Positions 37,531 through 46,483 are shown, numbered from the stretch's first letter. The stretch: 64,000 nt of DNA from Dolosigranulum pigrum ATCC 51524 (GCF_000245815.1 NZ_JH601103.1:1-64000), one strand, 5' to 3'. The notes: a model not told the origin generated them from the letters alone. Numbers and translations: made by a program.

Positions 37531-37758
37531 ATGAACTATGTCGATCAAATAATTGGTTGGGGTGCACTTTTAATTGCATTAGCTGGTGTGGGATTCCAGC
37601 ATGAATGGCTTTGTGTACTAGCAGTTGTGTTCGGTATTGTAGCTATGTTCTTTAAAGATATTCGTGGAATGGGCATAACCTCTATTAGCATTGGCGTAAT
37701 AGGCTGGCTAATGACTACCTTGTACAGCTCTAGTCAAGTCTTCGAATTATTCCAATAA
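37531..37758 (+). CDS. Small membrane protein, 75 residues
   Basis: The start MNYVDQIIGWGALL follows AAAGGGGGATGCTAA. Three short hydrophobic stretches (about residues 7-20, 25-41 and 48-64) suggest a two- or three-helix membrane protein. The family is not recognised. It is monocistronic and ends at a bidirectional terminator-like element. Confidence 0.7.
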   Translation: MNYVDQIIGWGALLIALAGVGFQHEWLCVLAVVFGIVAMFFKDIRGMGITSISIGVIGWLMTTLYSSSQVFELFQ

Positions 37759-37779
37759 TCGGCTGCCCCACTACTAAGT

Positions 37780-37865
37780 AAAAAAGCCTCCGAGTAATGC
37801 AGTGCCTTGGAAGTTGGTATAGTCAATCCAACTCTTGGGCCACCACATCACAGGAGGCTTTTTTT
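37780..37865. terminator. Bidirectional structured terminator with inner hairpin
   Basis: AAAAAAGCCTCC (37780-37791) and GGAGGCTTTTTT (37853-37864) form a 12-bp outer stem. Inside, AGTTGG and CCAACT (about 37811-37832) form a second hairpin. T-tracts exist on both strands, so it can serve the convergent small gene and the protease gene. At 86 nt it is much longer than an ordinary terminator. Confidence 0.75.
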
Positions 37866-37871
37866 GTTCAC

Positions 37872-38945
37872 TTATCGGCGGTATATATACTCTAAATAAA
37901 TCAGTAGTCGTTCTTCTACCGCTTGTTCAATTTTGGTTTCAATCAAGTCTAGACGTTCCCGTGCAATACTCAATCGTGTCATTGCTCGGGAATAATTACC
38001 ATCAACTTCTGCTGCATATAATGACTGAACCGTCGCATGTTCGGGCTTATCACTTGTAATCACCTTTTCAAAATAAGGATGCTGCTTAAAGTTCTGAATC
38101 ATCTCAAGTGAGTCATTATCTGCCAATAAAAAGGCCAATAAATGAAGCGCGTAGACCTCTTCTTTATAGCCGTTGAATAACTGATCAAATACAGACCATA
38201 GTTGCTGGCTCAAGGCATATGCTTGATTAAATTCGTGCTGATCAATTGCATTCAAAATTTTTAGTATCATAAGAGATGTCTGATTCGATTGACTGAGCGC
38301 TATTTTATCGTTCAAGTCAATATGAGTCACAATCTCATGCATAGGCACTCCTTGCATGAGCTGCTTATAGGTGATTAACACTTGTCGTAACTGTTCTTTG
38401 TAAGAAGGGGTACGTAGAATTTCTTTCAAATGATACCCATCTGTCGGATCAATTGGCATTAAGTTCATTCCCCCGAAAAAAATGCCCACATACCCAGCAA
38501 CAATTAGGATATTATTCCATAATGGTTGATACAACGTACGTGCTACAGCTAATAAAGTAATTCCCAATAAAATATTGACCGTTATTCCACCCAAAAAATA
38601 CGGTATCACAGGAACATTTTTCTTAGTTGGAACCATTAACGCTTGGCCTAATATGCCTCTCGTAATGGATTGCTTATCTACCTTGGTCTGCCATCCTGAT
38701 TTTCCTCGATAAAGTGTCAAATATAACATCCGAAAAACACTGAGTTGATAGCCAGTTAACCACCCGCCTAGCACATGACCTAATTCATGTAATAATATAT
38801 GCAAAAAACCACTAACAATAAGTGTAATGATCACAACTAATATCGTTTCGAAAAGACGACCCGAATATATAAAATAAACACTAAAATATAAGCTAATAAT
38901 AAACCCCATTACCCCACCAAATACAAATGGCAATATTTTTTTCAC
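37872..38945 (-). CDS. M50-type site-2-protease-like membrane protein
   Basis: The 357-residue protein has helices at about residues 5-27 and 34-52, then HELGHVLGGW (HExxH, His53-His57), more helices to about residue 185 and a GMNLMPIDPTDGYHLKEIL segment carrying the third metal ligand (Asp of the N-x-x-P-x-DG class). This fits an intramembrane zinc metalloprotease fold. The cytosolic C-terminal 170 residues are helical and TPR-like, with no recognised domain. The substrate is unknown. It lies 26 nt downstream of the PAP2 gene, in one operon. Confidence 0.82.
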   Translation of the reverse strand: MKKILPFVFGGVMGFIISLYFSVYFIYSGRLFETILVVIITLIVSGFLHILLHELGHVLGGWLTGYQLSVFRMLYLTLYRGKSGWQTKVDKQSITRGILGQALMVPTKKNVPVIPYFLGGITVNILLGITLLAVARTLYQPLWNNILIVAGYVGIFFGGMNLMPIDPTDGYHLKEILRTPSYKEQLRQVLITYKQLMQGVPMHEIVTHIDLNDKIALSQSNQTSLMILKILNAIDQHEFNQAYALSQQLWSVFDQLFNGYKEEVYALHLLAFLLADNDSLEMIQNFKQHPYFEKVITSDKPEHATVQSLYAAEVDGNYSRAMTRLSIARERLDLIETKIEQAVEERLLIYLEYIYRR

Positions 38946-38971
38946 ATTATCTCGTCCTCTCTAGATAGGTT

Positions 38972-39628
38972 TTATTTAACTGCTCGCAAGCCAAAAGTAG
39001 CAATACTAATAAATAACCAACTAGCTCCTAAGGAAAAACCTGCTAACACATCAGAAGGAAAATGCACGCCTAAGTAAATCCGACTCAAGCCAATTGCTAC
39101 AATGGTGACGATGCAAACGACACTGACTAAAAAATGCAATATAGCTTCATTAGACCATAACCGAATAACAATAAATAAGAGTGAACCTAATAAAATCATC
39201 GCCCCCATCGAGTGTCCGCTAGGAAAAGCATAGTGACTTTCAGACACAAGATGTTCAATATAATCAGGCCGCACCCGCGCAAATTGATGCTTCACAAAAT
39301 TATTCAACAATCCCGCCCCGACTCCAACTGTTATCGCAAACCATATCGCCTCCTGCCACCGACGAACCGCTAAAAGGATTAAGGTAATAATACCCGCGAA
39401 AGCTGCTTGTGCCCACAAATCACCCAGTGTTGTTATTCCTACGACAATCTGGGTGCGCTCTGCAGTACGCATATTATGTAAGATAGCTCCCAAATTTGCA
39501 TCCATTTCATTCAGCCATACTGGATTAAACGTTAGTAATAACGCCAAAATAATAAACGGAATTAATAACGCCACACCCGTTAAAGCCGTATTTCGCTCTG
39601 TCCAAAAAGTACTTGTTCGTTTTGTCAA
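38972..39628 (-). CDS. PAP2 family phosphatase
   Basis: The roughly 218-residue membrane phosphatase has the three PAP2 motifs KHQFARVRP, YAFPSGHS and SRIYLGVHFPSD, and six predicted helices. It is likely to dephosphorylate undecaprenyl pyrophosphate or phosphatidate at the outer face of the membrane. The start is uncertain: a TTG at 39628 lies 8 nt after GGAG, and a GTG at 39637 directly abuts it. Undecaprenyl-pyrophosphate recycling would overlap with uppP at 42369. Confidence 0.87.
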   Translation of the reverse strand: MTKRTSTFWTERNTALTGVALLIPFIILALLLTFNPVWLNEMDANLGAILHNMRTAERTQIVVGITTLGDLWAQAAFAGIITLILLAVRRWQEAIWFAITVGVGAGLLNNFVKHQFARVRPDYIEHLVSESHYAFPSGHSMGAMILLGSLLFIVIRLWSNEAILHFLVSVVCIVTIVAIGLSRIYLGVHFPSDVLAGFSLGASWLFISIATFGLRAVK

Positions 39629-39658
39629 TCCAATCACTCCAAACTATTCATTGTCTCT

Positions 39659-39687
39659 ATTATCCGTTAAATTCACAACTTTGACAA
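39659..39687 (-). promoter_or_regulatory. Promoter of PAP2-protease operon
   Basis: TTGTCA (39682-39687), 17-nt spacer, GATAAT (39659-39664) on the minus strand. Confidence 0.7.
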
Positions 39688-39773
39688 GGTATTTAACTAA
39701 TTTTCCGTCTTGAGACTGATTTTCTCTTCTTTTCGATGGATAAAAAATATATGTAAGCTTTTTTATCTTAAAG

Positions 39774-39802
39774 TTGACTTTCAAGACTCTTTAACGTATT
39801 CT
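39774..39802 (+). promoter_or_regulatory. guaC promoter
   Basis: TTGACT (39774-39779), 17-nt spacer, TATTCT (39797-39802), giving a leader of about 100 nt. No purine riboswitch signature is visible in the leader. Confidence 0.7.
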
Positions 39803-39907
39803 ATTAAGGGAACTAAAATTAAATAACGTATATTAAATGCTTATTTCCTATTTTTATGTCCTATTGCCGTATGAATTACGAATGAACTATAAGGAGAATT
39901 AGAATTC

Positions 39908-40942
39908 ATGAAGATTTTTGACTACGAAGATATTCAACTGATTCCAGCTAAAGCGGTTGTCAAGAGCCGTTCAGAATGTGATACCTCGGTGGAATTGGGT
40001 GGACGCCACTTCAAGTTACCTGTTGTTCCAGCCAACATGCAGACGGTCATCGATGAAGAATTAGCAGTCTGGTTAGCGAAGGAAGGCTATTTCTACGTTA
40101 TGCACCGTTTTGATGAAGCAGCTCGTTTGCCTTTCATCCAATCGATGCATGACCAGAATTTATTTGCATCGATTAGTTTAGGTGTGAAAGATTACGAATA
40201 TGATTTTGTTGAGCAATTAGTGGCTGAAGATGCCATTCCTGAATATATTACGATTGATGTGGCACACGGTCATTCTGATATGGTCATTCAGATGATTACG
40301 CATGTGAAAAAGCATATGCCAGAAACCTTCCTCATTGTCGGAAACGTCGGTACACCTGCAGCTGTTCGCGAATTAGAAAATGCCGGTGCTGATGCAACAA
40401 AAGTAGGTATCGGGCCAGGAAAGGTCTGTACAACAAAACTAAAAACTGGGTTCGGTACAGGAGGATGGCAACTCGCTGCCCTCTCTCACTGTTCAAAAGT
40501 AGCTCGAAAACCACTTATTGCCGATGGTGGCGTTCGTACACATGGTGATATCGCCAAATCAGTTCGCTTCGGTGCAACAATGGTCATGATTGGCTCTCTC
40601 TTCTCTGGCCACGAACAATCACCGGGGCAGATGGTTGAAGTTAATGGCAAAAAATATAAAGAATACTTCGGCTCAGCCTCCGCTTCCCAAAAAGGTGAAC
40701 GTAAAAATGTCGAAGGGAAGAAAATGCTTGTTCCTTACAAAGGCGATATTGCCCTCACCTTAGCTGAAATGAAACAAGATTTACAATCCTCCATCTCTTA
40801 TGCTGGGGGACGTGATCTCGATGCCATCCGTCGTGTTGATTATGTTATTGTCAAAAACTCCATTATGAATGGTGAACATTATAATTCATTCGGTATCGAC
40901 GTCAACGACAGCTTTGCTAGCTCAAACTATAATCAAGCATAA
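39908..40942 (+). CDS. guaC: GMP reductase
   Basis: It converts GMP to IMP with NADPH. The 344-residue TIM barrel of the IMPDH/GMPR family carries MQTVIDEELAVWLA, the catalytic loop GIGPGKVCTTKL (Cys), IADGGVRTHGDIAKS and GSASASQKGERKNVEGK. CBS domains are absent, which separates it from IMP dehydrogenase. It is slightly longer than most Firmicutes GuaC because of a C-terminal Ser/Asn tail. Confidence 0.95.
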   Translation: MKIFDYEDIQLIPAKAVVKSRSECDTSVELGGRHFKLPVVPANMQTVIDEELAVWLAKEGYFYVMHRFDEAARLPFIQSMHDQNLFASISLGVKDYEYDFVEQLVAEDAIPEYITIDVAHGHSDMVIQMITHVKKHMPETFLIVGNVGTPAAVRELENAGADATKVGIGPGKVCTTKLKTGFGTGGWQLAALSHCSKVARKPLIADGGVRTHGDIAKSVRFGATMVMIGSLFSGHEQSPGQMVEVNGKKYKEYFGSASASQKGERKNVEGKKMLVPYKGDIALTLAEMKQDLQSSISYAGGRDLDAIRRVDYVIVKNSIMNGEHYNSFGIDVNDSFASSNYNQA

Positions 40943-40963
40943 ATAATATAAATAAATACTATC

Positions 40964-41012
40964 AAAAAAGGCAACTACATTAACCAAACAGGATCAATGT
41001 AGTTGCCTTTTT
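40964..41012. terminator. Bidirectional terminator between guaC and gmk-like gene
   Basis: AAGGCAACTACATT and AATGTAGTTGCCTT form a 14-bp perfect stem with A/T-tracts on both sides. Confidence 0.93.
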
Positions 41013-41029
41013 CTAATATCATTCCTATA

Positions 41030-41569
41030 TCACTTCAGTTGATCAATCATCGCTAGCAATTCATTCACTGCTTGTTGGAAGTGATTATTTTCGATCACAT
41101 AATCTGTCTCTTGTGGTGGAGTTAGTTCGCCAATTTCACGACAGAAGGAAATACGCTCATTAATTTTTCGAGGACTATCTCCACGTTTAGCCATGCGACG
41201 AGCCATCTCTTCTTCAGAAATTGTAATAAAACATGTCACCGCTATATCCGGATACTGGCGACTCAAGGCATGAACTCCATTACGATCGAGTGATACATGG
41301 ACAATATCATGGTGTGCTAAGGCCTCTTGCACTTCTGCCTTCGTTAAGCCATACATATGATTATTGTAAACCGTCTGTTCAACAAAATCATCCGCCTCAA
41401 GCTCAGAAGCTGCTCGAAAATAATAATCTTCGCCTTCTTGTTCGCCAGGGCGCTTAGACCGCGTTGTCGTAGTCACTAGCTTAGGATAGCCTGCCTTAGT
41501 CAACTCTGAGCCTAAAGATGTCTTGCCACTCCCGCTTGGCCCAACTAACACAATAATAAATTTGCCCAC
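41030..41569 (-). CDS. Guanylate kinase family protein
   Basis: The 179-residue P-loop kinase has VLVGPSGSGKTSLG, then TTTTRSKRPGEQEGEDYYF (GMP-binding signature) and ARRMAKRGDSPRKINERI (lid). The start is a GTG at 41569 after AAGGAGGA. It would phosphorylate GMP to GDP. It is shorter than typical Gmk (about 205 residues), and Firmicutes usually keep the essential gmk next to rpoZ, so this may be a second, diverged copy. Its neighbour guaC also handles GMP. Confidence 0.8.
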   Translation of the reverse strand: MGKFIIVLVGPSGSGKTSLGSELTKAGYPKLVTTTTRSKRPGEQEGEDYYFRAASELEADDFVEQTVYNNHMYGLTKAEVQEALAHHDIVHVSLDRNGVHALSRQYPDIAVTCFITISEEEMARRMAKRGDSPRKINERISFCREIGELTPPQETDYVIENNHFQQAVNELLAMIDQLK

Positions 41570-41628
41570 ACTAATCCTCCTTGTATTACATAACGTTTTT
41601 CACTTCACAAAATTGACTTCTTTTAGTA

Positions 41629-41656
41629 TAAAAAAGGCGAGCACAACGCCCGCCCT
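41629..41656 (-). terminator. Terminator of EIIA gene
   Basis: GGCGGGC-gttgt-GCTCGCC is followed by TTTTTTATAC on the minus strand. Confidence 0.8.
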
Positions 41657-41676
41657 TCTTTATGTCCGTTTGAAAC

Positions 41677-42189
41677 TTATTTAGCTTCAATTGTTCCGAT
41701 TTGGTCACCGCGTTTGCTGTCACCTGTTGACGTTAAGTTGTAGTTTTCAACTTGATCCATGTTAGTGAAAACAACAATAACAGTATCTTCTTTGTCTGCT
41801 TCTTTCAATCCTGCTAAGTCAACTGTTGAAATTTTTGTCTCTGGTGTAACAGTATCGCCTTCTTTTACTAATGTGTCGAACGGTCCACCTTCTAATTCTA
41901 CTGTATCAATCCCGATGTGGACAAGCACTTCGATACCATTCTCTAACTCTAAACCAACCGCGTGTTGCGTTGGGAAAACTGAAACAACTTTTCCAGTTCC
42001 TGGTGCATAAACATCGCCATCAGCAGGCTCCACACCGAATCCATCTCCCATCATTTTTTGAGAGAACACTGGATCATTCACGTTCTCAATAGCCACAACT
42101 TTTCCGTTAACTGGTGACACAATGGCTTGTGATTTATTTTGTTCTTGTTCTTTGTTCTTGTTTCCTTTAAAAAAATCAAATAATCCCAT
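41677..42189 (-). CDS. crr: PTS glucose-type EIIA protein
   Basis: The 170-residue free-standing EIIA-Glc domain carries the two active-site His residues in FPTQHAVGLELENG and VLVHIGIDTVELEG, with PVNGKVVAIENVNDPVFSQK and the typical GDKV-like end replaced by GDQIGTIEAK. It accepts phosphate from HPr for sugar uptake by EIIBC subunits lacking their own EIIA. None is encoded nearby. The start MGLFDFFKGNK follows GAAGGATG; an ATG three codons earlier overlaps that site. Confidence 0.92.
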   Translation of the reverse strand: MGLFDFFKGNKNKEQEQNKSQAIVSPVNGKVVAIENVNDPVFSQKMMGDGFGVEPADGDVYAPGTGKVVSVFPTQHAVGLELENGIEVLVHIGIDTVELEGGPFDTLVKEGDTVTPETKISTVDLAGLKEADKEDTVIVVFTNMDQVENYNLTSTGDSKRGDQIGTIEAK

Positions 42190-42368
42190 GCTTATCATCC
42201 TTCATTTTTTAGTTTGTCAATTTACAACTCATTCTAATAATAACACACTTTCACTGCGAATAGAAATAATTTACTCATAAATCTAAAATCTCTTGAGTCT
42301 ATGCGGTAATTAGCGTAAACTAAGAGCGTGTAACTATTTATATTATAGAAATAGGAGTGTATTATGTT

Positions 42369-43196
42369 ATGTTGTGGAATATTATAAAAGCCATTATCTT
42401 GGGCATTGTGCAAGGTATTACGGAGTGGTTGCCAATCAGTAGTACAGGGCACATGATTCTTGTTGATGAATTGATCCAAATGCAAGCAAGTGCCGCCTTT
42501 ATGGAAATGTTCTTTGTTGTTATTCAACTCGCTAGTGTTTTGGCCGTCGTCTTACTCTACTGGAACGAACTGAATCCCGTCATCCGTACTCATTCGGGTT
42601 TCAGCATCGATCAAGACATTCTATCAATTTGGCCAAAAGTTATTGTAGGAGTGATCCCTGCTGGGGTGATTGGTTTTTTATTTGATGATTGGTTCACTGA
42701 GAACTTCTTCAATTGGTATACGGTTGCACTAGCTCTCATTATTTACGGTGTGCTATTTATTATTATCGAACATTACAATAAGAAGAGAACCTTTGATATC
42801 AAAACATGGGATGATCTCTCTTATCAAGTCGCCTTAATGATTGGCCTCTTCCAAGTCCTCGCGCTTGTTCCAGGAACTTCTCGATCCGGTGCAACCATTA
42901 TCGGTGCTCTCTTAATTGGAACAGCTCGCCCGATTGCAGCTAAGTTCTCATTCTTCTTATCCATCCCCATTATGTTCGGTGCTAGTTTCTTAAAGCTCGT
43001 TCGCTTTGGCTTTAACTTCACTGGTGATGAATTGGTATTACTGCTAGCGGGGTGCTTATTCTCTTTTGTTGTCTCGGTTTTTGCAATCAAATTTTTAATG
43101 AACTATATCCGCAAAAATGATTTTAGTGCTTTTGGATGGTACCGTATTGTAATTGGATTGCTGGTCATTGGATATTTTGGCATCTTGGCCGCCTAA
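42369..43196 (+). CDS. uppP: Undecaprenyl-diphosphatase (bacitracin resistance type)
   Basis: The 275-residue BacA/UppP membrane enzyme recycles undecaprenyl pyrophosphate for cell-wall synthesis. The two active-site motifs are GITEWLPISSTGHM (about residues 19-32) and PGTSRSGATIIG (about 171-182), with eight predicted helices. The start MLWNIIKAI is 11 nt after AGGAG; the preceding GTG has no space for a ribosome site. Confidence 0.95.
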   Translation: MLWNIIKAIILGIVQGITEWLPISSTGHMILVDELIQMQASAAFMEMFFVVIQLASVLAVVLLYWNELNPVIRTHSGFSIDQDILSIWPKVIVGVIPAGVIGFLFDDWFTENFFNWYTVALALIIYGVLFIIIEHYNKKRTFDIKTWDDLSYQVALMIGLFQVLALVPGTSRSGATIIGALLIGTARPIAAKFSFFLSIPIMFGASFLKLVRFGFNFTGDELVLLLAGCLFSFVVSVFAIKFLMNYIRKNDFSAFGWYRIVIGLLVIGYFGILAA

Positions 43197-43228
43197 TAAA
43201 GCGCCGTTAAAGATACATCTTAAGCCTT

Positions 43229-43257
43229 ATGACATTTTAGCTAATCCATGATAAAAT
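43229..43257 (+). promoter_or_regulatory. Promoter of nfeD-floA operon
   Basis: ATGACA (43229-43234), 17-nt spacer, TAAAAT (43252-43257). Confidence 0.65.
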
Positions 43258-43295
43258 GAATGTGAGCATCGACACATAAAGAAGGAGGGATTTAA

Positions 43296-43919
43296 ATGGA
43301 AGGAATTATATTAACATTTGTCTTTTTAGGGTTAGCACTTTTTGTTTTGACACCTAGGAAGACGATAGGGGCCACAATTTCCGCATTATCTTTCACCGGT
43401 TATTTCTATCTAGTCGGCGTTAATAGTTGGATTCCAGTTGCTTTATTTACTGTTGGTCTCCTGCTTATTGTGCTGGAAGTCTTTATTCCCGATTTTGGTT
43501 TGGTCGGTATTAGCGGTATTCTGTCTATTGTCTTAGGCTTATATTGGACCTTGGGCGACTTGACACAGACGATCCAAGACTTAAGTATCGCTATTGTCAT
43601 CACGGCAGCCATGGTTGTTTATTTAATTCGGAGAGGCTATTCCTTGACGAACGTGAATAAGCTTGTCTTGCAGTCAACCGATCCTGGTAGCAAGGCAAAT
43701 GATTCAGTCAAAAGTCCGGACCATCCGATTAAACCCGGCTTAAGAGGCATTGCTCAGACACCTTTGCGACCGAGTGGGAAAGTAACATTTGGTGAGAATA
43801 GCCCCTATTTCGATGTGATTAGTTCAGAAGGTCATATCTCACGGGGAACACCGATCGAAGTAGAGAAAGTCTCTGCCACGAAAATTGTGGTCCGGCGCCA
43901 ACGTTCATTAACATTCTAA
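43296..43919 (+). CDS. NfeD family membrane protein (YqeZ-like, short form)
   Basis: The 207-residue protein has four or five hydrophobic segments in residues 4-125 (VFLGLALFVL, LLIVLEVFIPDFGLVGISG) and a C-terminal soluble OB-fold (GLRGIAQTPLRPSGKVTFG to IEVEKVSATKIVVRR), the NfeD arrangement. It lacks the N-terminal ClpP-like protease of long NfeD/YqeZ. It precedes floA, its usual partner, by 55 nt. Together they organise membrane microdomains. Confidence 0.9.
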   Translation: MEGIILTFVFLGLALFVLTPRKTIGATISALSFTGYFYLVGVNSWIPVALFTVGLLLIVLEVFIPDFGLVGISGILSIVLGLYWTLGDLTQTIQDLSIAIVITAAMVVYLIRRGYSLTNVNKLVLQSTDPGSKANDSVKSPDHPIKPGLRGIAQTPLRPSGKVTFGENSPYFDVISSEGHISRGTPIEVEKVSATKIVVRRQRSLTF

Positions 43920-43974
43920 TTTACGACATTTTAATTTACTGTTCAATAAACACGCTTAGAAAGGAAGACTTATT

Positions 43975-44979
43975 ATGACACAAGGTTATGAAAATTTTAT
44001 CGGTATCGGTATTGTTGCTGTTTTAATTGTTATTGTTGTCAGTGTATTCTTGCGCTTCGTTCCAATCGGTCTCTGGATTACCGCTTACTTCTCTGGAGTC
44101 AAGATTAATATCGGCACCTTGATTGGAATGCGCTTCAGACGCGTAAAACCGCATGACATTATTGAACCACTGATTAAGGCTACTAAAGCTGGATTAACCC
44201 TAAATATTGATGAACTGGAAGCACACTACTTAGCTGGTGGGAATGTCGATGATGTGATCGATGCCTTAATTGCTTCTCAACGTGCGGATATTGACCTCGG
44301 ATTCGAAAAAGCAGCCGCTATTGACTTAGCGGGACGTAATGTCTTCGAAGCTGTCCAAGTATCCGTTACCCCAAAAGTTATCGTCACGCCAGATATATGT
44401 GCCGTTGCTAAAGATGGTATCGAAATTATTGCTAAAGCAAAAGTTACTGTCCGGGCCAATATCGAACGACTCGTCGGTGGTGCCGGTGAAGATACCATTA
44501 TTGCCCGAGTTGGAGAAGGGATTGTCACAACGGTCGGTTCATCCGAGAAACATGCGACTGTTCTGGAAGATCCCGACTCAATTACCAAGACTGTTCTCTC
44601 AAAAGGACTCGACTCAGGAACCGCTTTTGAAATTCTGTCCATTGATATCGCTGACCTAGATGTTGGCCGTAATATCGGAGCCAAATTACAAACTGAACAG
44701 TCCACCGCTGACAAAAATATTGCTCAAGCAAAAGCAGAAGAACGTCGCTCCATGGCGATTGCTGAAGAACAAGAAATGCGTGCTGAAGTACAAAAACAAC
44801 GCGCCAAAGTAGTGGAAGCAGAAGCTGAAGTTCCTCGCGCTATGGCAGAAGCCTTGCGTAATGGGAATTTAGGCGTCATGGATTACTACAAACTAGAAAA
44901 CTTGAAATCAGACACCCAAATGCGTGAAGCTATTTCGAGTCAAGGAGAACCGATGCAAGCGGACACTGAGGAAGAGTGA
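43975..44979 (+). CDS. floA: Flotillin-like protein FloA
   Basis: The 334-residue protein has an N-terminal membrane hairpin (about residues 7-40), a PHB/SPFH domain with MRFRRVKPHDIIEPLIKA, VTPKVIVTPDI and VRANIERLVGGAGEDTI, and a C-terminal coiled coil rich in Ala/Glu/Lys/Arg (AKAEERRSMAIAEEQEMRAE). It scaffolds functional membrane microdomains. The length matches Bacillus YqfA. Confidence 0.95.
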   Translation: MTQGYENFIGIGIVAVLIVIVVSVFLRFVPIGLWITAYFSGVKINIGTLIGMRFRRVKPHDIIEPLIKATKAGLTLNIDELEAHYLAGGNVDDVIDALIASQRADIDLGFEKAAAIDLAGRNVFEAVQVSVTPKVIVTPDICAVAKDGIEIIAKAKVTVRANIERLVGGAGEDTIIARVGEGIVTTVGSSEKHATVLEDPDSITKTVLSKGLDSGTAFEILSIDIADLDVGRNIGAKLQTEQSTADKNIAQAKAEERRSMAIAEEQEMRAEVQKQRAKVVEAEAEVPRAMAEALRNGNLGVMDYYKLENLKSDTQMREAISSQGEPMQADTEEE

Positions 44980-44985
44980 TAACAG

Positions 44986-45522
44986 ATGGAAATCCTAATT
45001 ATCTTACTCGGTCTTGGATTTGCTGTCTTCTCTGTCGCTATCCAAGGTTGGGGAAGTTCCCAGAAAAAATCAAAACCGTTATCGTCGAAAAATAGCAGAC
45101 AAATATCCAGACGAAACCCATCAAAACAAGTATCTCGTTCACACCATAATCGAAAAAGTTTCTTAAATCAACTGCGCAGTGAACGGAATATGACAAATGC
45201 TGAACGAGCTACCGATTCAAACAGAGGGCAACAGAGACGAAACAGCTCTGTCCAGCAAGAAGCTGATCAAGAACACAGACGCACTTCTCGCATTAACCAC
45301 CCAAATTCACAGGAATCTCGCTCAAGACAGAGTCACTCGACACACGAACGTCGTCAGCGGGCTAAACAGTTAAGTGCAACGGAGAAGACATCTAAAAAAT
45401 CAATAATCCAAAAACAATCAACTAGACCGACTAATAGATCTACTCCATCGCTTAATCAACAAAACTTAAAACAGGCAGTTATTTATACCGAAATACTGAA
45501 CAAACCAAAATCACTTCGTTAA
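44986..45522 (+). CDS. Basic Ser/Arg/Gln-rich membrane-tethered protein of floA operon
   Basis: The 178-residue product starts 7 nt after floA. It has one N-terminal hydrophobic helix (MEILIILLGLGFAVFSVAIQ), then about 140 residues of low-complexity, strongly basic sequence rich in Ser, Arg, Gln, Asn and Lys with almost no hydrophobic residues. It ends in a hydrophobic motif LKQAVIYTEILNKPKSLR. The middle looks disordered; the last 18 residues look like a short conserved binding motif. I do not know the family. The position in the operon suggests a partner of flotillin. Confidence 0.8.
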   Translation: MEILIILLGLGFAVFSVAIQGWGSSQKKSKPLSSKNSRQISRRNPSKQVSRSHHNRKSFLNQLRSERNMTNAERATDSNRGQQRRNSSVQQEADQEHRRTSRINHPNSQESRSRQSHSTHERRQRAKQLSATEKTSKKSIIQKQSTRPTNRSTPSLNQQNLKQAVIYTEILNKPKSLR

Positions 45523-45539
45523 TGATAACTGTCTCCACT

Positions 45540-45587
45540 ATAATCAAGGACCACCGACACTAACAATGCTGGTGGTCCTTGATTATT
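45540..45587. terminator. Terminator of nfeD-floA operon
   Basis: ATAATCAAGGACCACC and GGTGGTCCTTGATTAT form a 16-bp perfect stem; TTAGCTTTTTC follows. Confidence 0.88.
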
Positions 45588-46050
45588 TAGCTTTTTCTTC
45601 CTTATATATAACTCCTTTTATGCAAGCGGATTCTCGGTACTATCATATGCTTATTACTTTCTAATATTTTAATAATGTACAATATTGTGTATAACAGGCA
45701 ACTTAATCTTATTAAATTATTTTTGTACATTTATCTGTATTTTTGGTATTTTAAGAATCAATATGTATCCGGCTCTTTTATCAAGGCAGTTATAGGATGC
45801 ACGACACTTTTTAGTTAGATATCAAGTACATCTCTAGAGAATCTTTTGCAGTTACAAATGACTTCTATTGTGAACTTAATGTTAAGTTTTTGGAAAAAAT
45901 ATCGTTTTCTTCAAAAAAGGTATTGCAATCATTGCGTAAGCGTAATACAATAGTTATGTAAGGTCAAAGTTAAGCACTAACCATTACTTCTGTGGAAAGG
46001 GAGTAACCCTGTAAATTGAGGATCTTTTTACATAGAAAGGGACGTTCTAT
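45588..46050 (+). promoter_or_regulatory. spx upstream region with promoter and long leader
   Basis: The promoter is TTGCAA (45923-45928), a 17-nt spacer and TACAAT (45946-45951), leaving a leader of about 90 nt that holds a small AGGG-agtaa-CCCT hairpin. Bases 45588-45900 are AT-rich; I see no gene or recognised RNA in them. Confidence 0.7.
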
Positions 46051-46461
46051 ATGATTAATTTGTACGTATCACCAAGTTGTACATCATGTCGTAAGGCAAA
46101 ATCTTGGTTGGAAGAACATGACTTAGACTATGTTGAAAAAAATATCTATCATGATCCATTGACAAAAGATGAAATTAAGGAAATCCTGATGCTGACAGAT
46201 GAAGGAACCGGCGAGATTATTTCATATCGTTCGCAAGCGTACCAAAATCTTGAAGTAGATATTGAGGACTTATCAATGAGTGAACTGCTTGATCTATTCA
46301 CCGATCAGCCTAGCCTCATTCGTCGTCCGATTATTATGGATGATCGTCGTCTACAAATTGGTTACAACGAAGAAGAAATTCGTTGTTTCCTACCGCGTGA
46401 AGTTCGCGAATTAAAACTCGCTGAAATCAGACAGCAACTAATTGCTGATGACATCGCCTAA
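46051..46461 (+). CDS. spx: Transcriptional regulator Spx
   Basis: The 136-residue ArsC-fold protein binds the RNA polymerase alpha C-terminal domain and activates thiol-stress genes. The redox switch Cys10-x-x-Cys13 is present (SPSCTSCRKAK), with EIISYRSQAYQNL and RRPIIMDDRRLQIGYNEEEIRCFLP. The C-terminus lacks the LLAN-type ClpXP tail of Bacillus Spx (it ends IADDIA), so turnover signals may differ. Confidence 0.94.
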   Translation: MINLYVSPSCTSCRKAKSWLEEHDLDYVEKNIYHDPLTKDEIKEILMLTDEGTGEIISYRSQAYQNLEVDIEDLSMSELLDLFTDQPSLIRRPIIMDDRRLQIGYNEEEIRCFLPREVRELKLAEIRQQLIADDIA

Positions 46462-46483
46462 GATTTATGACCTTATTTCAACT

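Noticed and set aside
39803..39907. Purine riboswitch in the guaC leader
   Set aside because: The leader lacks the conserved junction sequences of purine aptamers and has no terminator.
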